A stretch of 9,311 bases of DNA from JADFNO01 sp965369945 (GTDB lineage Bacteria; Planctomycetota; Phycisphaerae; Phycisphaerales; SM1A02): positions 1 to 9,311 of the forward strand of contig CBDUST010000179.1 in assembly GCA_965369945.1 (NCBI GenBank), written 5' to 3'. Below the pieces are notes generated by a model, which saw only the letters and a list, made by a program, of their open reading frames with translations, was not told the DNA's origin and did no database searches. A program made the position numbers and the translations under genes. The first letter of the stretch is position 1, and every line of letters begins with the position of its first letter. Shown piece after piece: positions 1 to 6,441 of this stretch.

Positions 1-285
1 CTCCTCCCACCGAAGCTTCATCCATCCCGGTGCCAAGAAGACGTAGGTCAAGTCGCACTCCCTTAGCACCCGGCGCTCGACCGGATTCCTCAGTATTCTT
101 CCGTCCCCCGCGATTACCGTCGGCTTCGGCTTCCATAGTGCGATAGTTGGCATCCAATCGGTGTCTGGTGTTCCTTTGTCAAAATGATCTTCCAGATGTC
201 GCACCTCATGCTTCCGCTCGATTACCTCTAACAGCTTGGGGACTCTGTGAGAGACATTCTCATCGGTGAAGAAGACCTCCTTCAT
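1..285 (-). CDS. VapC45-like PIN-domain toxin, partial (3' end beyond window)
   Basis: The first 95 codons are visible; the gene continues past the left edge. The protein starts MKEVFFTDENVSHRVPKLLE. The early Asp-Glu-Asn (residues 8-10), the TPDTDW segment (39-44) and VIAGDGRI (57-64, Asp61) are the spaced acidic positions expected of the PIN-like fold (DUF5615/VapC45 type), which are probable metal-dependent ribonucleases. The ATG overlaps the stop of the upstream antitoxin-like gene by 4 nt (ATGA), the usual coupling of antitoxin-first toxin-antitoxin pairs. Architecture and gene order match the M. tuberculosis VapBC45 type (Rv2018/Rv2019). RNase activity is inferred from the family. The C-terminal acidic residues cannot be checked because the gene is cut. 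Confidence is high that this is a real gene and good for the PIN-like assignment. Confidence 0.8.
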   Translation of the reverse strand, partial: MKEVFFTDENVSHRVPKLLEVIERKHEVRHLEDHFDKGTPDTDWMPTIALWKPKPTVIAGDGRILRNPVERRVLRECDLTYVFLAPGWMKLRWEE

Positions 286-971
286 CTGATCGCCTGAGGC
301 CGCCCGTACTGCTCCTCAAATTCGACTGCGCAGTTCACGTCCGCCTCGCCCACATGAAACATGTCGGCGACCATCGCGGCGTCCTCATCGTTCGCGTAGA
401 ACTGATTGAATAGCACAAAGGTCGTTGTGCTTGTGTCCTTCACTACGGGTTTGCCGAAGCTGTGGACAGGGTCAATCACAACGCCGCGGGCTATGTTCCA
501 ACGTTTCGTATGTTCCGTGGTCTCACTGTATTCCATCTTCTGCAGGACACTTCTGTAGGAGGAATACAGCATTTGACTGGACAGCGCTTCGGCCAACGAG
601 TCATCATCCATCTTATCTGACTCCGCAATGATGATCGTGCGCCCATCGGTGTAGAAGCGGTGATGGCAGAATGGATGTGGGGTGTTCAGCTTCTCCTGCA
701 GCTTTGTGTACACTCTTCGGACTGATGGCATCGACACGCCGTGTTGACGGAGTTGGCCCGCAACGAGGACATCAATTAGGTCGAGGAAACTGACGCCATA
801 GTTGTTGTCGATTATGGGGTAGTCAGAGAGAAAAAGGGGGCCGTGGCGCATTCCAGAGGGACGCGTCGTGAACCATGAGCGCACGCGATTCGGATGGAGT
901 CCTGTATACCGCGCCGCCTCCGGTACGCCATACACGCCGCGCCCTAGCCAAGATTCACTAGCGGAGATCAT
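282..971 (-). CDS. VapB45-like antitoxin (MerR-like HTH + DUF433)
   Basis: This 229-residue protein should bind the downstream PIN-like toxin and repress its own promoter. Residues 12-34 (GVYGVPEAARYTGLHPNRV, then RSWF) form a MerR-like helix-turn-helix. Residues about 60-95 form the linker helices (SFLDLIDVLV...). Residues about 159-224 (WNIARGVVIDPVHSFGKPVV...) are the DUF433 domain, with the usual ID P...FGKPVV motif. Length and order resemble Rv2018 (VapB45). An in-frame ATG at 1016 would add 15 residues, but the ATG at 971 is chosen because AAGGAAGGG lies 5-13 nt upstream of it, and the longer N-terminus runs through the transposase relic. Its TGA overlaps the toxin ATG by 4 nt. A short inverted repeat at 993-1009 is a candidate operator. 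Chromosomal antitoxin is the best call; actual neutralisation is inferred. Confidence 0.83.
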   Translation of the reverse strand: MISASESWLGRGVYGVPEAARYTGLHPNRVRSWFTTRPSGMRHGPLFLSDYPIIDNNYGVSFLDLIDVLVAGQLRQHGVSMPSVRRVYTKLQEKLNTPHPFCHHRFYTDGRTIIIAESDKMDDDSLAEALSSQMLYSSYRSVLQKMEYSETTEHTKRWNIARGVVIDPVHSFGKPVVKDTSTTTFVLFNQFYANDEDAAMVADMFHVGEADVNCAVEFEEQYGRPQAIR

Positions 972-992
972 CGATCCCTTCCTTGGGCTAGT

Positions 993-1009
993 GTGGCCTC
1001 CAGCGCCAC
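993..1009. promoter_or_regulatory. Candidate operator: inverted repeat upstream of the antitoxin
   Basis: GTGGC (993-997) and GCCAC (1005-1009) form a perfect 5-bp inverted repeat with a 7-nt centre, about 22 nt upstream of the chosen antitoxin start. Type II antitoxins usually repress their own promoter through such palindromes. The repeat also falls in the decayed transposase tail, so it may be chance. Confidence 0.3.
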
Positions 1010-1012
1010 TGT

Positions 1013-1383
1013 CCACCGGTAAGTCAACAATGCATCATATCGGAACTGGAACTCATCAAGATAACAATGAAGCTCCGTTCGGCTGACATCGCGGGTCGTT
1101 CCTATGATCCCGCTATTGAGACGAGAATGGAAGCACTTCACCGTTTTGTAAGGAAGATCGGTTCCTGGTCTCACACATTCACCCATGCCGCTGTGACCAG
1201 TTCATGGTCATTAGCTAATTCGGTTCTTAGACCGAAACGGGCACCATATTGATGATACGCCATTCCCGGTCCACGAGCCGCCAAAGCACTCTCTTGAGCC
1301 TATCGCCCGTGGCATCCGCGATAGAACGGGTTCTGGCACCACCCCTGCGCTTGACTAAGGAAAGGAATGGCCCATTTTCTTCG
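1013..1383 (-). pseudogene. Relic of ISXO2-like (IS1595 family) transposase, C-terminal part
   Basis: Three overlapping frames together read as the C-terminal half of an ISXO2-like DDE transposase. Frame 1 (1383 to 1227) gives FLSLVKRRGGARTRSIADAT followed by GDRLKRVLWRLVD, matching the family's 'vxRgGrvrsrvv.d.tg..L...l...vd' strand, and ends in TAA at 1229-1227. Frame 2 (about 1248 to 1200) gives YGARFGLRTELANDHELV, equivalent to 'Y..Y.gL...f..He.V'. Frame 3 (about 1201 to 1013) gives TGHSGMGECVRPG, then TVKCFHSRLNSGIIGTTRDV, then LHCYLDEFQFRY. These match 'vnHs.geYvr...hTNtvEgF.s.lKrgi.Gt.hhVs..hL..Yl.EF.FRYN'. The frame changes and the shortened end after FRYD show it is dead. Its left end runs into the antitoxin promoter region and its right end reaches the stop of the PLP enzyme gene. 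No terminal inverted repeats were recognised. Confidence 0.75.
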
Positions 1384-2337
1384 TCACCACGGCAGATGAT
1401 CCGGATCGACGTTGCCGCCGGAGATGATTACGCCGACGCGCGCTAAGTCGGCAAGCAACTTGAACTGATCCGATAGGACTGCCGCGACCGCCACGGCCGC
1501 GCTGGGCTCGATGACGATCTTCATTCGCTGCATGACCAGTCGCATCGCTTCAATCACCTGCTCATCGCTGACCGTAAAGATCGCCTCAACGTGATCGCGA
1601 ATGATTGACCAGGTGATCTCGCCCATGCTCGTGAGCAATCCATCGCAAATCGTGTCCGGACCGGTCTGCGGAATCAGTTCACCGGCTGCCAATGATCGAG
1701 CTGCGTCATCCGCGCCGGTCGGCTCACAGCCGAACAGTCGAACCCCCGGACTTATACCGCGACCGGCAATACACGTCCCCGACATCAACCCCCCACCGCC
1801 GATCGGCGCGACGATACCGTCAAGCGTTGGCACTTCATCCAACAATTCCAGCGTCGCAGTCCCCTGCCCGGCAATAACGTGTGGATGATCAAACGGCGGA
1901 ATCAGAGTTCCACCCGTCTCGGCCACAACCTCATCAGCCCGTTGCTGGCGCGCTTGATCATTTGATTCACAGAAATACACCTTCCCGCCGTACCCTTCGA
2001 CTCCAGCCCGTTTGACCGCCGACGCCGTGCCCGGCATGACGATGTGCGCCTCAATCCCCCGCAGTTTCGCCGAAAGCGCCACCGCCTGGGCATGATTACC
2101 TGAACTATGCGTGACAACACCGCGGGCAGCAACTTCATCATCCAGGTGCATCACGGCATTACACGCACCGCGAAATTTGAATGCCCCGACCTTCTGAAAA
2201 TTCTCACATTTAAAAAAGACCTCACGACCAGCGAGCGCATCAATCGCGCTGCACGTCATTACCGGCGTACGGTGCGCATATGGCTCGATGCACTTGGCCG
2301 CTTCGCGAATTGTGTCAATCGTGATCGCCGTCACCAC
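1384..2337 (-). CDS. PLP-dependent serine racemase / threonine (serine) dehydratase
   Basis: This 317-residue fold-type II PLP enzyme fits either beta-elimination of Ser/Thr to 2-oxoacid plus ammonia or Ser racemisation. The PLP lysine is K54 in VGAFKFRG. The SSGNHAQ loop (78-84) holds the re-face serine S79. The phosphate-binding glycine loop is GGGG 180-183, and SGGNVD lies near the end. E205, A209 and D211 in CEPTGADDA keep the spacing of the divalent-metal site of eukaryotic serine racemase. There is no C-terminal ACT-like regulatory domain, so this is not the allosteric biosynthetic IlvA. The start is GTG at 2337 or the adjacent GTG at 2334; either overlaps the dapL stop (7 or 4 nt), indicating translational coupling. 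The end (...VDPDHLPW) matches family C-termini, so the adjoining IS relic did not truncate it. Racemase, dehydratase and threo-3-hydroxyaspartate ammonia-lyase cannot be separated by eye. Confidence 0.9.
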   Translation of the reverse strand: MVTAITIDTIREAAKCIEPYAHRTPVMTCSAIDALAGREVFFKCENFQKVGAFKFRGACNAVMHLDDEVAARGVVTHSSGNHAQAVALSAKLRGIEAHIVMPGTASAVKRAGVEGYGGKVYFCESNDQARQQRADEVVAETGGTLIPPFDHPHVIAGQGTATLELLDEVPTLDGIVAPIGGGGLMSGTCIAGRGISPGVRLFGCEPTGADDAARSLAAGELIPQTGPDTICDGLLTSMGEITWSIIRDHVEAIFTVSDEQVIEAMRLVMQRMKIVIEPSAAVAVAAVLSDQFKLLADLARVGVIISGGNVDPDHLPW

Positions 2338-3569
2338 GAGACGTTCCGCAGGCGATCGACCGCCGCTTGGGTATTCTCGCGCGAATTGAATGCGGAGATA
2401 CGAAAATACCCTTCCCCGCAGCTCCCAAATCCAACGCCGGGCGTCGTCACGATCTGCGCTTCATTGAGCAGACGATCAAACACGCCCCAGCTATCAATCC
2501 CTTCAGGACACGCGGCCCATACATAGGGCGAGTGAACGCCGCCATAGGCCGTCAGACCGGCTTTCTTACATCCCTCTCTGAGCAACTTGGCGTTGCCCAA
2601 ATAATGCTGAATCAACTCGCCAATTTGCTGCGCGCCATCCTTCGAATAGGTTGCCTCGGCAGCGCGCTGCACCGGGTAGCTCACGCCATTAGACTTCGTG
2701 TTCCACCGTCGTGTCCACAAGTCGTGCAGTGGGACTTGCACTTCCTTGCGTGTCACCGCCTGGACATCTTTGGGGCAGACCGTGTAGCCGCAGCGAACTC
2801 CGGTGAATCCAGCGTTCTTTGAGAAACTATGGAACTCGATCGCGCAGCGCCGAGCACCGTCGATCTCGTAGATCGTCTTGGGCAAACTCTTGTCACTGAC
2901 ATACGCTGCGTAGGCAACGTCATACAGAATGATCGCGTCATTAGAAATCGCGTACTCAACCCATACGCGCAGTTGATCGCAAGTGATCATTGTGCCGGTA
3001 GGATTGTTTGGATAGCACAGATAGATCAATTCAGCGGGATTCTCTGGAATCGCAGGGACAAAGCCGTTGTCAGCGGTGCACGGCAGGTACTCGATCCCCA
3101 CATAAGAGCCGTCATCCCGACCCGGCCCCGTATTGCCAGCCATGACGTTGGTATCGACATACACCGGATAGACTGGATCGGTGATGGCCAGTTGATTCGC
3201 GGGGCCGAAGATGTCCAGAATCGCGCCGCAATCGCATTTGGAACCATCGGAGATGAATATCTCATCATCAGCGATTTCAATGCCGCGCCCCCGGAAGTCG
3301 TGCTCGGCAATTGCAGCGCGTAGGAACTCGTACCCCGTGCCGGGCCCATAGCCGCGAAACGTCTGGCGGTCAGCAAGCTCATCGACCGCGTGGTGCATCG
3401 CGCTCACCACAGCCGGCGGCAACGGCTCTGTAACATCACCAATCCCGCATGGGATCAGCTTCTCAGCCAGCTCCGGGTTCGCATCGCCAAAAGCTTGAAC
3501 GCGCCGACCGATCTCGGGAAACAAATACCCGCCTCGCAGCTTTAGGTAATGCTCGTTGACAAACGTCAT
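2331..3569 (-). CDS. dapL: LL-diaminopimelate aminotransferase
   Basis: A 412-residue fold-type I PLP aminotransferase, the expected length for DapL. It converts tetrahydrodipicolinate plus glutamate directly to LL-2,6-diaminopimelate, bypassing the succinylase/acetylase steps, and so feeds lysine and peptidoglycan synthesis in the cytosol. Diagnostic stretches are the N-terminus (NEHYLKLRGGYLFPEI), the substrate loop IGDVTEPLPPAV (43-54), FRGYGPGTGYEFLR (71-84), the glycine/serine phosphate loop SDGSKCD (107-113), YPNNPTGT (186-193), YDVAY (216-220) and the PLP lysine K251 in SFSKNAGFTGVRCGY. ATG at 3569 is used; its ribosome site is weak. It sits 85 nt downstream of rplT and overlaps the PLP dehydratase/racemase gene that follows, so these two form one transcription unit, possibly with rpmI-rplT. 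The assignment is secure. Confidence 0.95.
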   Translation of the reverse strand: MTFVNEHYLKLRGGYLFPEIGRRVQAFGDANPELAEKLIPCGIGDVTEPLPPAVVSAMHHAVDELADRQTFRGYGPGTGYEFLRAAIAEHDFRGRGIEIADDEIFISDGSKCDCGAILDIFGPANQLAITDPVYPVYVDTNVMAGNTGPGRDDGSYVGIEYLPCTADNGFVPAIPENPAELIYLCYPNNPTGTMITCDQLRVWVEYAISNDAIILYDVAYAAYVSDKSLPKTIYEIDGARRCAIEFHSFSKNAGFTGVRCGYTVCPKDVQAVTRKEVQVPLHDLWTRRWNTKSNGVSYPVQRAAEATYSKDGAQQIGELIQHYLGNAKLLREGCKKAGLTAYGGVHSPYVWAACPEGIDSWGVFDRLLNEAQIVTTPGVGFGSCGEGYFRISAFNSRENTQAAVDRLRNVSW

Positions 3570-3654
3570 GACGAATCAATCGCTTCAGGGACCAAAACGG
3601 TCGTGGCGAACAAGATGCTATTGAACCAATGCAAAAAGTGCTGCGCGACGAGCC

Positions 3655-4131
3655 TCAAGCAGAAGGCGCTGCATCGGGCTGTGGCTCGGCCTCAACTTTG
3701 GCCTCCGCCTCGGCTTTGGGCTTGGGCTTGGGCTTGGACGCGGTCTTCTTACGCGCTGGTGTTTTTTTTACAACGCCGGCAAGTCCCGCCTCGGCCAACT
3801 TCGCAAGTTGATCAAACAGCTTCGGATCCTCGATCGCCACTTGGCTGAGCATCTTGCGGTTCAACAGAACCCCAGCCTTTTGCAAGCCATGAATGAATCG
3901 GCTGTAGCGCGTGCCGCGCATTCGACACGCTGCGGACAGTCGCGTAATCCACAGCCGGCGAAAATCCCGTCGTCGCGCACGCCGATCGCGATAGGCGAAC
4001 GCCCCCGCGCGGGTCAGGGTGATTTTGGCCTGTTGCTTGTGCTTGCTTCTGGTTCCGCGATATCCGCGGGCCTCTCGCAGCAGCCGACGCCTGGCTCTTG
4101 AACGTGCGGCGCCTTTTCTAACACGGGGCAT
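3655..4131 (-). CDS. rplT: 50S ribosomal protein L20 with charged C-terminal extension
   Basis: 158 residues. Positions 1 to about 118 are canonical L20: MPRVRKGAARSRARRRLL, ARGYRGTRSKHK, FAYRDRRARRRDFRRLWI, and LNRKMLSQVAIEDP. It is an early-assembly protein that binds 23S rRNA. Bacterial L20 normally stops at about 117-120 residues. Here about 38 more residues follow (VKKTPARKKTASKPKPKPKA, then E/A/K/P-rich), encoded in part by a tandem TTGGGC repeat. The charged, low-complexity tail probably extends to the ribosome surface. ATG at 4131 has GGGAG 8-12 nt upstream. It lies 118 nt downstream of rpmI in the conserved rpmI-rplT order. In other bacteria L20 represses its own operon; no L20 pseudoknot could be identified here. 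Confidence 0.96.
   Translation of the reverse strand: MPRVRKGAARSRARRRLLREARGYRGTRSKHKQQAKITLTRAGAFAYRDRRARRRDFRRLWITRLSAACRMRGTRYSRFIHGLQKAGVLLNRKMLSQVAIEDPKLFDQLAKLAEAGLAGVVKKTPARKKTASKPKPKPKAEAEAKVEAEPQPDAAPSA
3716..3737. repeat. Tandem TTGGGC repeat in the rplT tail
   Basis: Three full copies of TTGGGC plus a partial fourth lie in the region coding for the PKPKPK part of the L20 tail. It is in frame, so copy-number change would lengthen or shorten the tail by Lys-Pro pairs without a frameshift. Confidence 0.75.
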
Positions 4132-4249
4132 GATTGAACTCCCGTTGGGCCGAGTCGGAGGTCGAATGACGACACTTGATCCCGCTCAGCGGACTTATCT
4201 AATGATTCACTCCAGTCGCGTTGGCCGGCGAATCGTTGTCGAATGCTCG

Positions 4250-4501
4250 CTATGAATCCGCAGGCGATTCCTTTGCCGGTGATGCTGCCTTAGATCGCCC
4301 GCCGGTCTTCAGTCCCAGCAACCGATTCAAACGCTTCACATCCGAAGCATGAGCATAGTTCGCCTTGCGATACCTGCGGATCGTCTGGGCGGACTTGTGG
4401 CTGCGCAGATGACGCCCAAAGGCGCGATGCATCTTGATCTTGCCGCTCTTGGTAATCCGAACCCGCTTCAGCAGGCCCTTATGTGGCTTTTGCTTAGGCA
4501 T
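4250..4501 (-). CDS. rpmI: 50S ribosomal protein L35
   Basis: 83 residues, starting MPKQKPHKGLLKRVRITKSG and continuing with KMHRAFGRHLRSHKSAQTIR. This is the L35 pattern of a basic N-terminus, a K-x-G-K turn and the H-L-x-x-K-S segment. The start at 4501 is chosen because L35 proteins begin MPK; an upstream in-frame ATG at 4552 would add a 17-residue N-terminus foreign to the family. Typical L35 is about 65 residues. This one has about 18 extra (GGRSKAASPAKESPADS), paralleling the extended L20 next door. It is followed by rplT. Unusually, the gene before it is not infC but the sigma-associated membrane protein, 151 nt away. Confidence 0.95.
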   Translation of the reverse strand: MPKQKPHKGLLKRVRITKSGKIKMHRAFGRHLRSHKSAQTIRRYRKANYAHASDVKRLNRLLGLKTGGRSKAASPAKESPADS

Positions 4502-4562
4502 ATTCAACTGGCCCCACCTGCACCGACAAACATTCCCCCGGCACCCCATCAATCGGAGGGGA

Positions 4563-4590
4563 AGCCTAGCAAGCCATTGAGCGATGTCAA
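4563..4590 (-). promoter_or_regulatory. Candidate sigma70-type promoter for rpmI-rplT
   Basis: Read on the minus strand, a perfect -35 TTGACA (4590-4585) is followed after 16 nt by TAGGCT (4568-4563) as a weak -10 (3 of 6). It lies in the 151-nt gap and would give a leader of roughly 55 nt before the rpmI ATG. The good -35 and the position support it; the poor -10 keeps it tentative. Confidence 0.35.
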
Positions 4591-4652
4591 CGCAGAATCA
4601 CCGCATCCGCGTCATCAGACTGAATAAGGATTGGGCTTGGAGGACGACGACC

Positions 4653-5585
4653 CTATTGGGCCAGGAAGACGTCGTTGACATCGGTCTGTTTGATGCCCTC
4701 GTGCAGGGAGGACGCCCCCCGGGGGAGCCAGATGTTATCGCCGCCGACCGTCGGATGATCGAGCCATACCCACGCGCCGTCGGTCGAAAGAGCGTTCTGG
4801 CCTCGACCGCCGTGGTTCAGCGAGTTGGAGAGGGGCGAGATGCGACCCTCAGCCTGGTAAAAAGCATCGATCAGGCGGTTACGATCGGCCAGGACCAGCA
4901 TCGTGACCTCCCCACCACCCCAGATCAGACGTCTCTCAACAACAGGCCACAGATAGCTGTAGCTGTCACCGATGAAGTTCGCATCTTCATGTCCTGGGCA
5001 GCTCAGATCGCCGCGCTCACAGTAGTCGCCTGTGACGAGCGGTGCGAGGTTGATGAAGTTGCGGGCCAGGGGGTTCCACGAGGTAAACAGACTTGCCACC
5101 GGCATCGCTCCGTCGTAGTCGTTGCCGTAGCGACTGAACGCGTAACTCATCAGCCGAAGATTGTTCGCGCAACCCCCGTCGATGCGGCGCTGGTTGAGAT
5201 TCGTCATCACCGGCCAAAAGATGCTGGCGCCGATCAGAATGACCGCAGCAACGGACACAAAATCGGGCAGGTGGATACGCCGTCGCCCGGAGATATCTTG
5301 CGCATCGACTTGGTCGGCCGCGGCGCTCTGAGCAGACATCCGCCGTTCGTACTGATCGATCCGCGCCAGTGTGGCATCGACGAGTGCGTCGTCGGCGTCC
5401 TGTACCGGGTAATCATTAATAAGTTCGAACAAGCTCAGTATCGCCTGGACCCTGCGCTTGTCCTGGAGCGACAGCGCTTCCAGAGCGTCGGGATCGAACC
5501 CACATTCAACGAGGGCGTCAAGCAGCCGCTCGTCCTGCGGTGACAGTGTAAGTGGATCGAGTTGATCGTCGTGGTCGTGGGTCAT
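4653..5585 (-). CDS. Membrane protein with pseudopilin-like domain; putative anti-sigma factor/sensor
   Basis: 310 residues from the ATG at 5585, which overlaps the sigma-factor stop by 4 nt (ATGA); a start 12 codons earlier is less likely for that reason. Residues 1-108 are soluble, acidic and helical (SPQDERLLDALVECGFDPDA..., RRVQAILSLFELINDY). Residues 109-128 (FVSVAAVILIGASIFWPVMT) form one membrane helix. What follows looks like a planctomycete pseudopilin (DUF1559/type II secretion G-like) head: GCANNLRLMSYAFSRYGNDY (138-157), DLSCPGHE (193-200), SYSYLWPV (208-215), and NHGGRGQNALSTDG (257-270) corresponding to the family's H...DG motif. The membrane helix fits the pilin N-terminal helix, but there is no prepilin peptidase site and it is internal, so it should act as a fixed anchor. 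Coupling to an ECF sigma gene suggests the N-terminal part holds the sigma factor; no zinc-binding anti-sigma HxxxCxxC motif is seen. Function is inferred. Confidence 0.8.
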   Translation of the reverse strand: MTHDHDDQLDPLTLSPQDERLLDALVECGFDPDALEALSLQDKRRVQAILSLFELINDYPVQDADDALVDATLARIDQYERRMSAQSAAADQVDAQDISGRRRIHLPDFVSVAAVILIGASIFWPVMTNLNQRRIDGGCANNLRLMSYAFSRYGNDYDGAMPVASLFTSWNPLARNFINLAPLVTGDYCERGDLSCPGHEDANFIGDSYSYLWPVVERRLIWGGGEVTMLVLADRNRLIDAFYQAEGRISPLSNSLNHGGRGQNALSTDGAWVWLDHPTVGGDNIWLPRGASSLHEGIKQTDVNDVFLAQ

Positions 5586-6247
5586 CTTTCTCGTCCCGGG
5601 CGGACTCGCGCCGCCTTCCATGCCTTGGCAAACGTGGCCACGGCCGTATGCAGCCGGCTCTTGACCGTGCCCAACGGAATGTGCAATGCCCCGGCGATCT
5701 GGTTGTAACTGAGACGCTGAAAGTAGCTCAGCAGAAGTATCTCCCGCAAATGCGCAGGCAGTGAATCAACGACCGCTCTGACCAGACGGCTGCGCTCCGC
5801 GTCGAGAACCGGCGCATCGGGGTTGGGAAGGTCCGCCTCCAGAAGATCGACAAAGCTCGAGCCTTCTTCATTCTTGTTCACCCAAGCCGAGAGCGAGACC
5901 GAAGTCCTCTTGTTGTGCTTACGGTAGTAATCACGAGCCTTGTTGGCAGCGATCGTAAAAAGCCAGGGCCTGAACCGGCGGGTCGGATCAAACATGTCCG
6001 CAGACAAGTGAACCTGGAGGAACGTCTCCTGGAAGACATCCTCTGCCGCAGCGTGTGAGTTGAGGTAGCGCGTCAGGAAGTTCAGAAGGTCCTGCCGGAA
6101 GCGCCCGATCAACTCGGCCAAAGCGGCTCGATCGCCTTGGAGATACGCTTCGACCAGTGCTTCGTCGGTTCGCTTCTTCACTCCGGCAACTCCCCTGGGT
6201 CCAGACGTGCGACCGATCATACGCCCGGCGCGATCGGTCGGCTCCAT
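5582..6247 (-). CDS. ECF-type RNA polymerase sigma factor
   Basis: 221 residues from the ATG at 6247. Sigma region 2 is TDEALVEAYLQGDRAALAEL followed by the -10 recognition helices AEDVFQETFLQVH and RRFRPWLFTIAANKARDYYR. A linker (about 110-150) follows. Region 4 is LPAHLREILLLSYFQRLSYN, then QIAGALHIPLGTVKSRLHTA, a clear helix-turn-helix for the -35 element. No region 1 or 3 is present, as in the extracytoplasmic-function class. The reading frame opens at 6346. The ATG at 6247 is preferred because CTTGGGGTAGA precedes it; 6220 is an alternative. The ATGA overlap with the downstream membrane protein marks it as the likely partner regulator. It is divergent from hpnH across a 194-nt gap, so it could control that gene, but no promoter was recognised. 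Confidence 0.92.
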   Translation of the reverse strand: MEPTDRAGRMIGRTSGPRGVAGVKKRTDEALVEAYLQGDRAALAELIGRFRQDLLNFLTRYLNSHAAAEDVFQETFLQVHLSADMFDPTRRFRPWLFTIAANKARDYYRKHNKRTSVSLSAWVNKNEEGSSFVDLLEADLPNPDAPVLDAERSRLVRAVVDSLPAHLREILLLSYFQRLSYNQIAGALHIPLGTVKSRLHTAVATFAKAWKAARVRPGRER

Positions 6248-6441
6248 TCTACCCCAAGGTCCAACGAATCCCCCGAGTTGTATTGCCGCAGCAAGCACGT
6301 TGATCTTGATACGAAACTGGTGGAGGCTGGGATCGTGGTTTCTCATCCTTTTTGACGACCCAGATGATGTATCGGACGTTGCCCATATGGACCAGACCGC
6401 CCCACGACCGGTGACCGTAAATCGGCTATCGTCATGCCCCC

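Noticed and set aside
1219..1236. TTCGGT / ACCGAA hairpin as terminator of the PLP enzyme gene
   Set aside because: The stem is only 6 bp, no T-run follows on either strand, and it falls within the transposase relic, where it codes part of the decayed protein.
2829..3323. 164-codon open frame on the plus strand inside dapL
   Set aside because: It is an antisense shadow of a clear DapL sequence with no motif of its own.
3590..3602. GACC / GGTC hairpin between rplT and dapL
   Set aside because: A 4-bp stem without a T-run is too weak to call a terminator; read-through from rplT to dapL remains possible.
4502..4552. Longer L35 start at 4552
   Set aside because: It would add a 17-residue N-terminus not found in L35, which begins MPK; the start at 4501 fits the family.
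4584..5543. 319-codon open frame on the plus strand
   Set aside because: It lies wholly opposite the pseudopilin-like membrane protein, whose motifs, membrane helix and 4-nt overlap with the sigma gene mark that strand as coding. The plus-strand product shows no recognisable motif.
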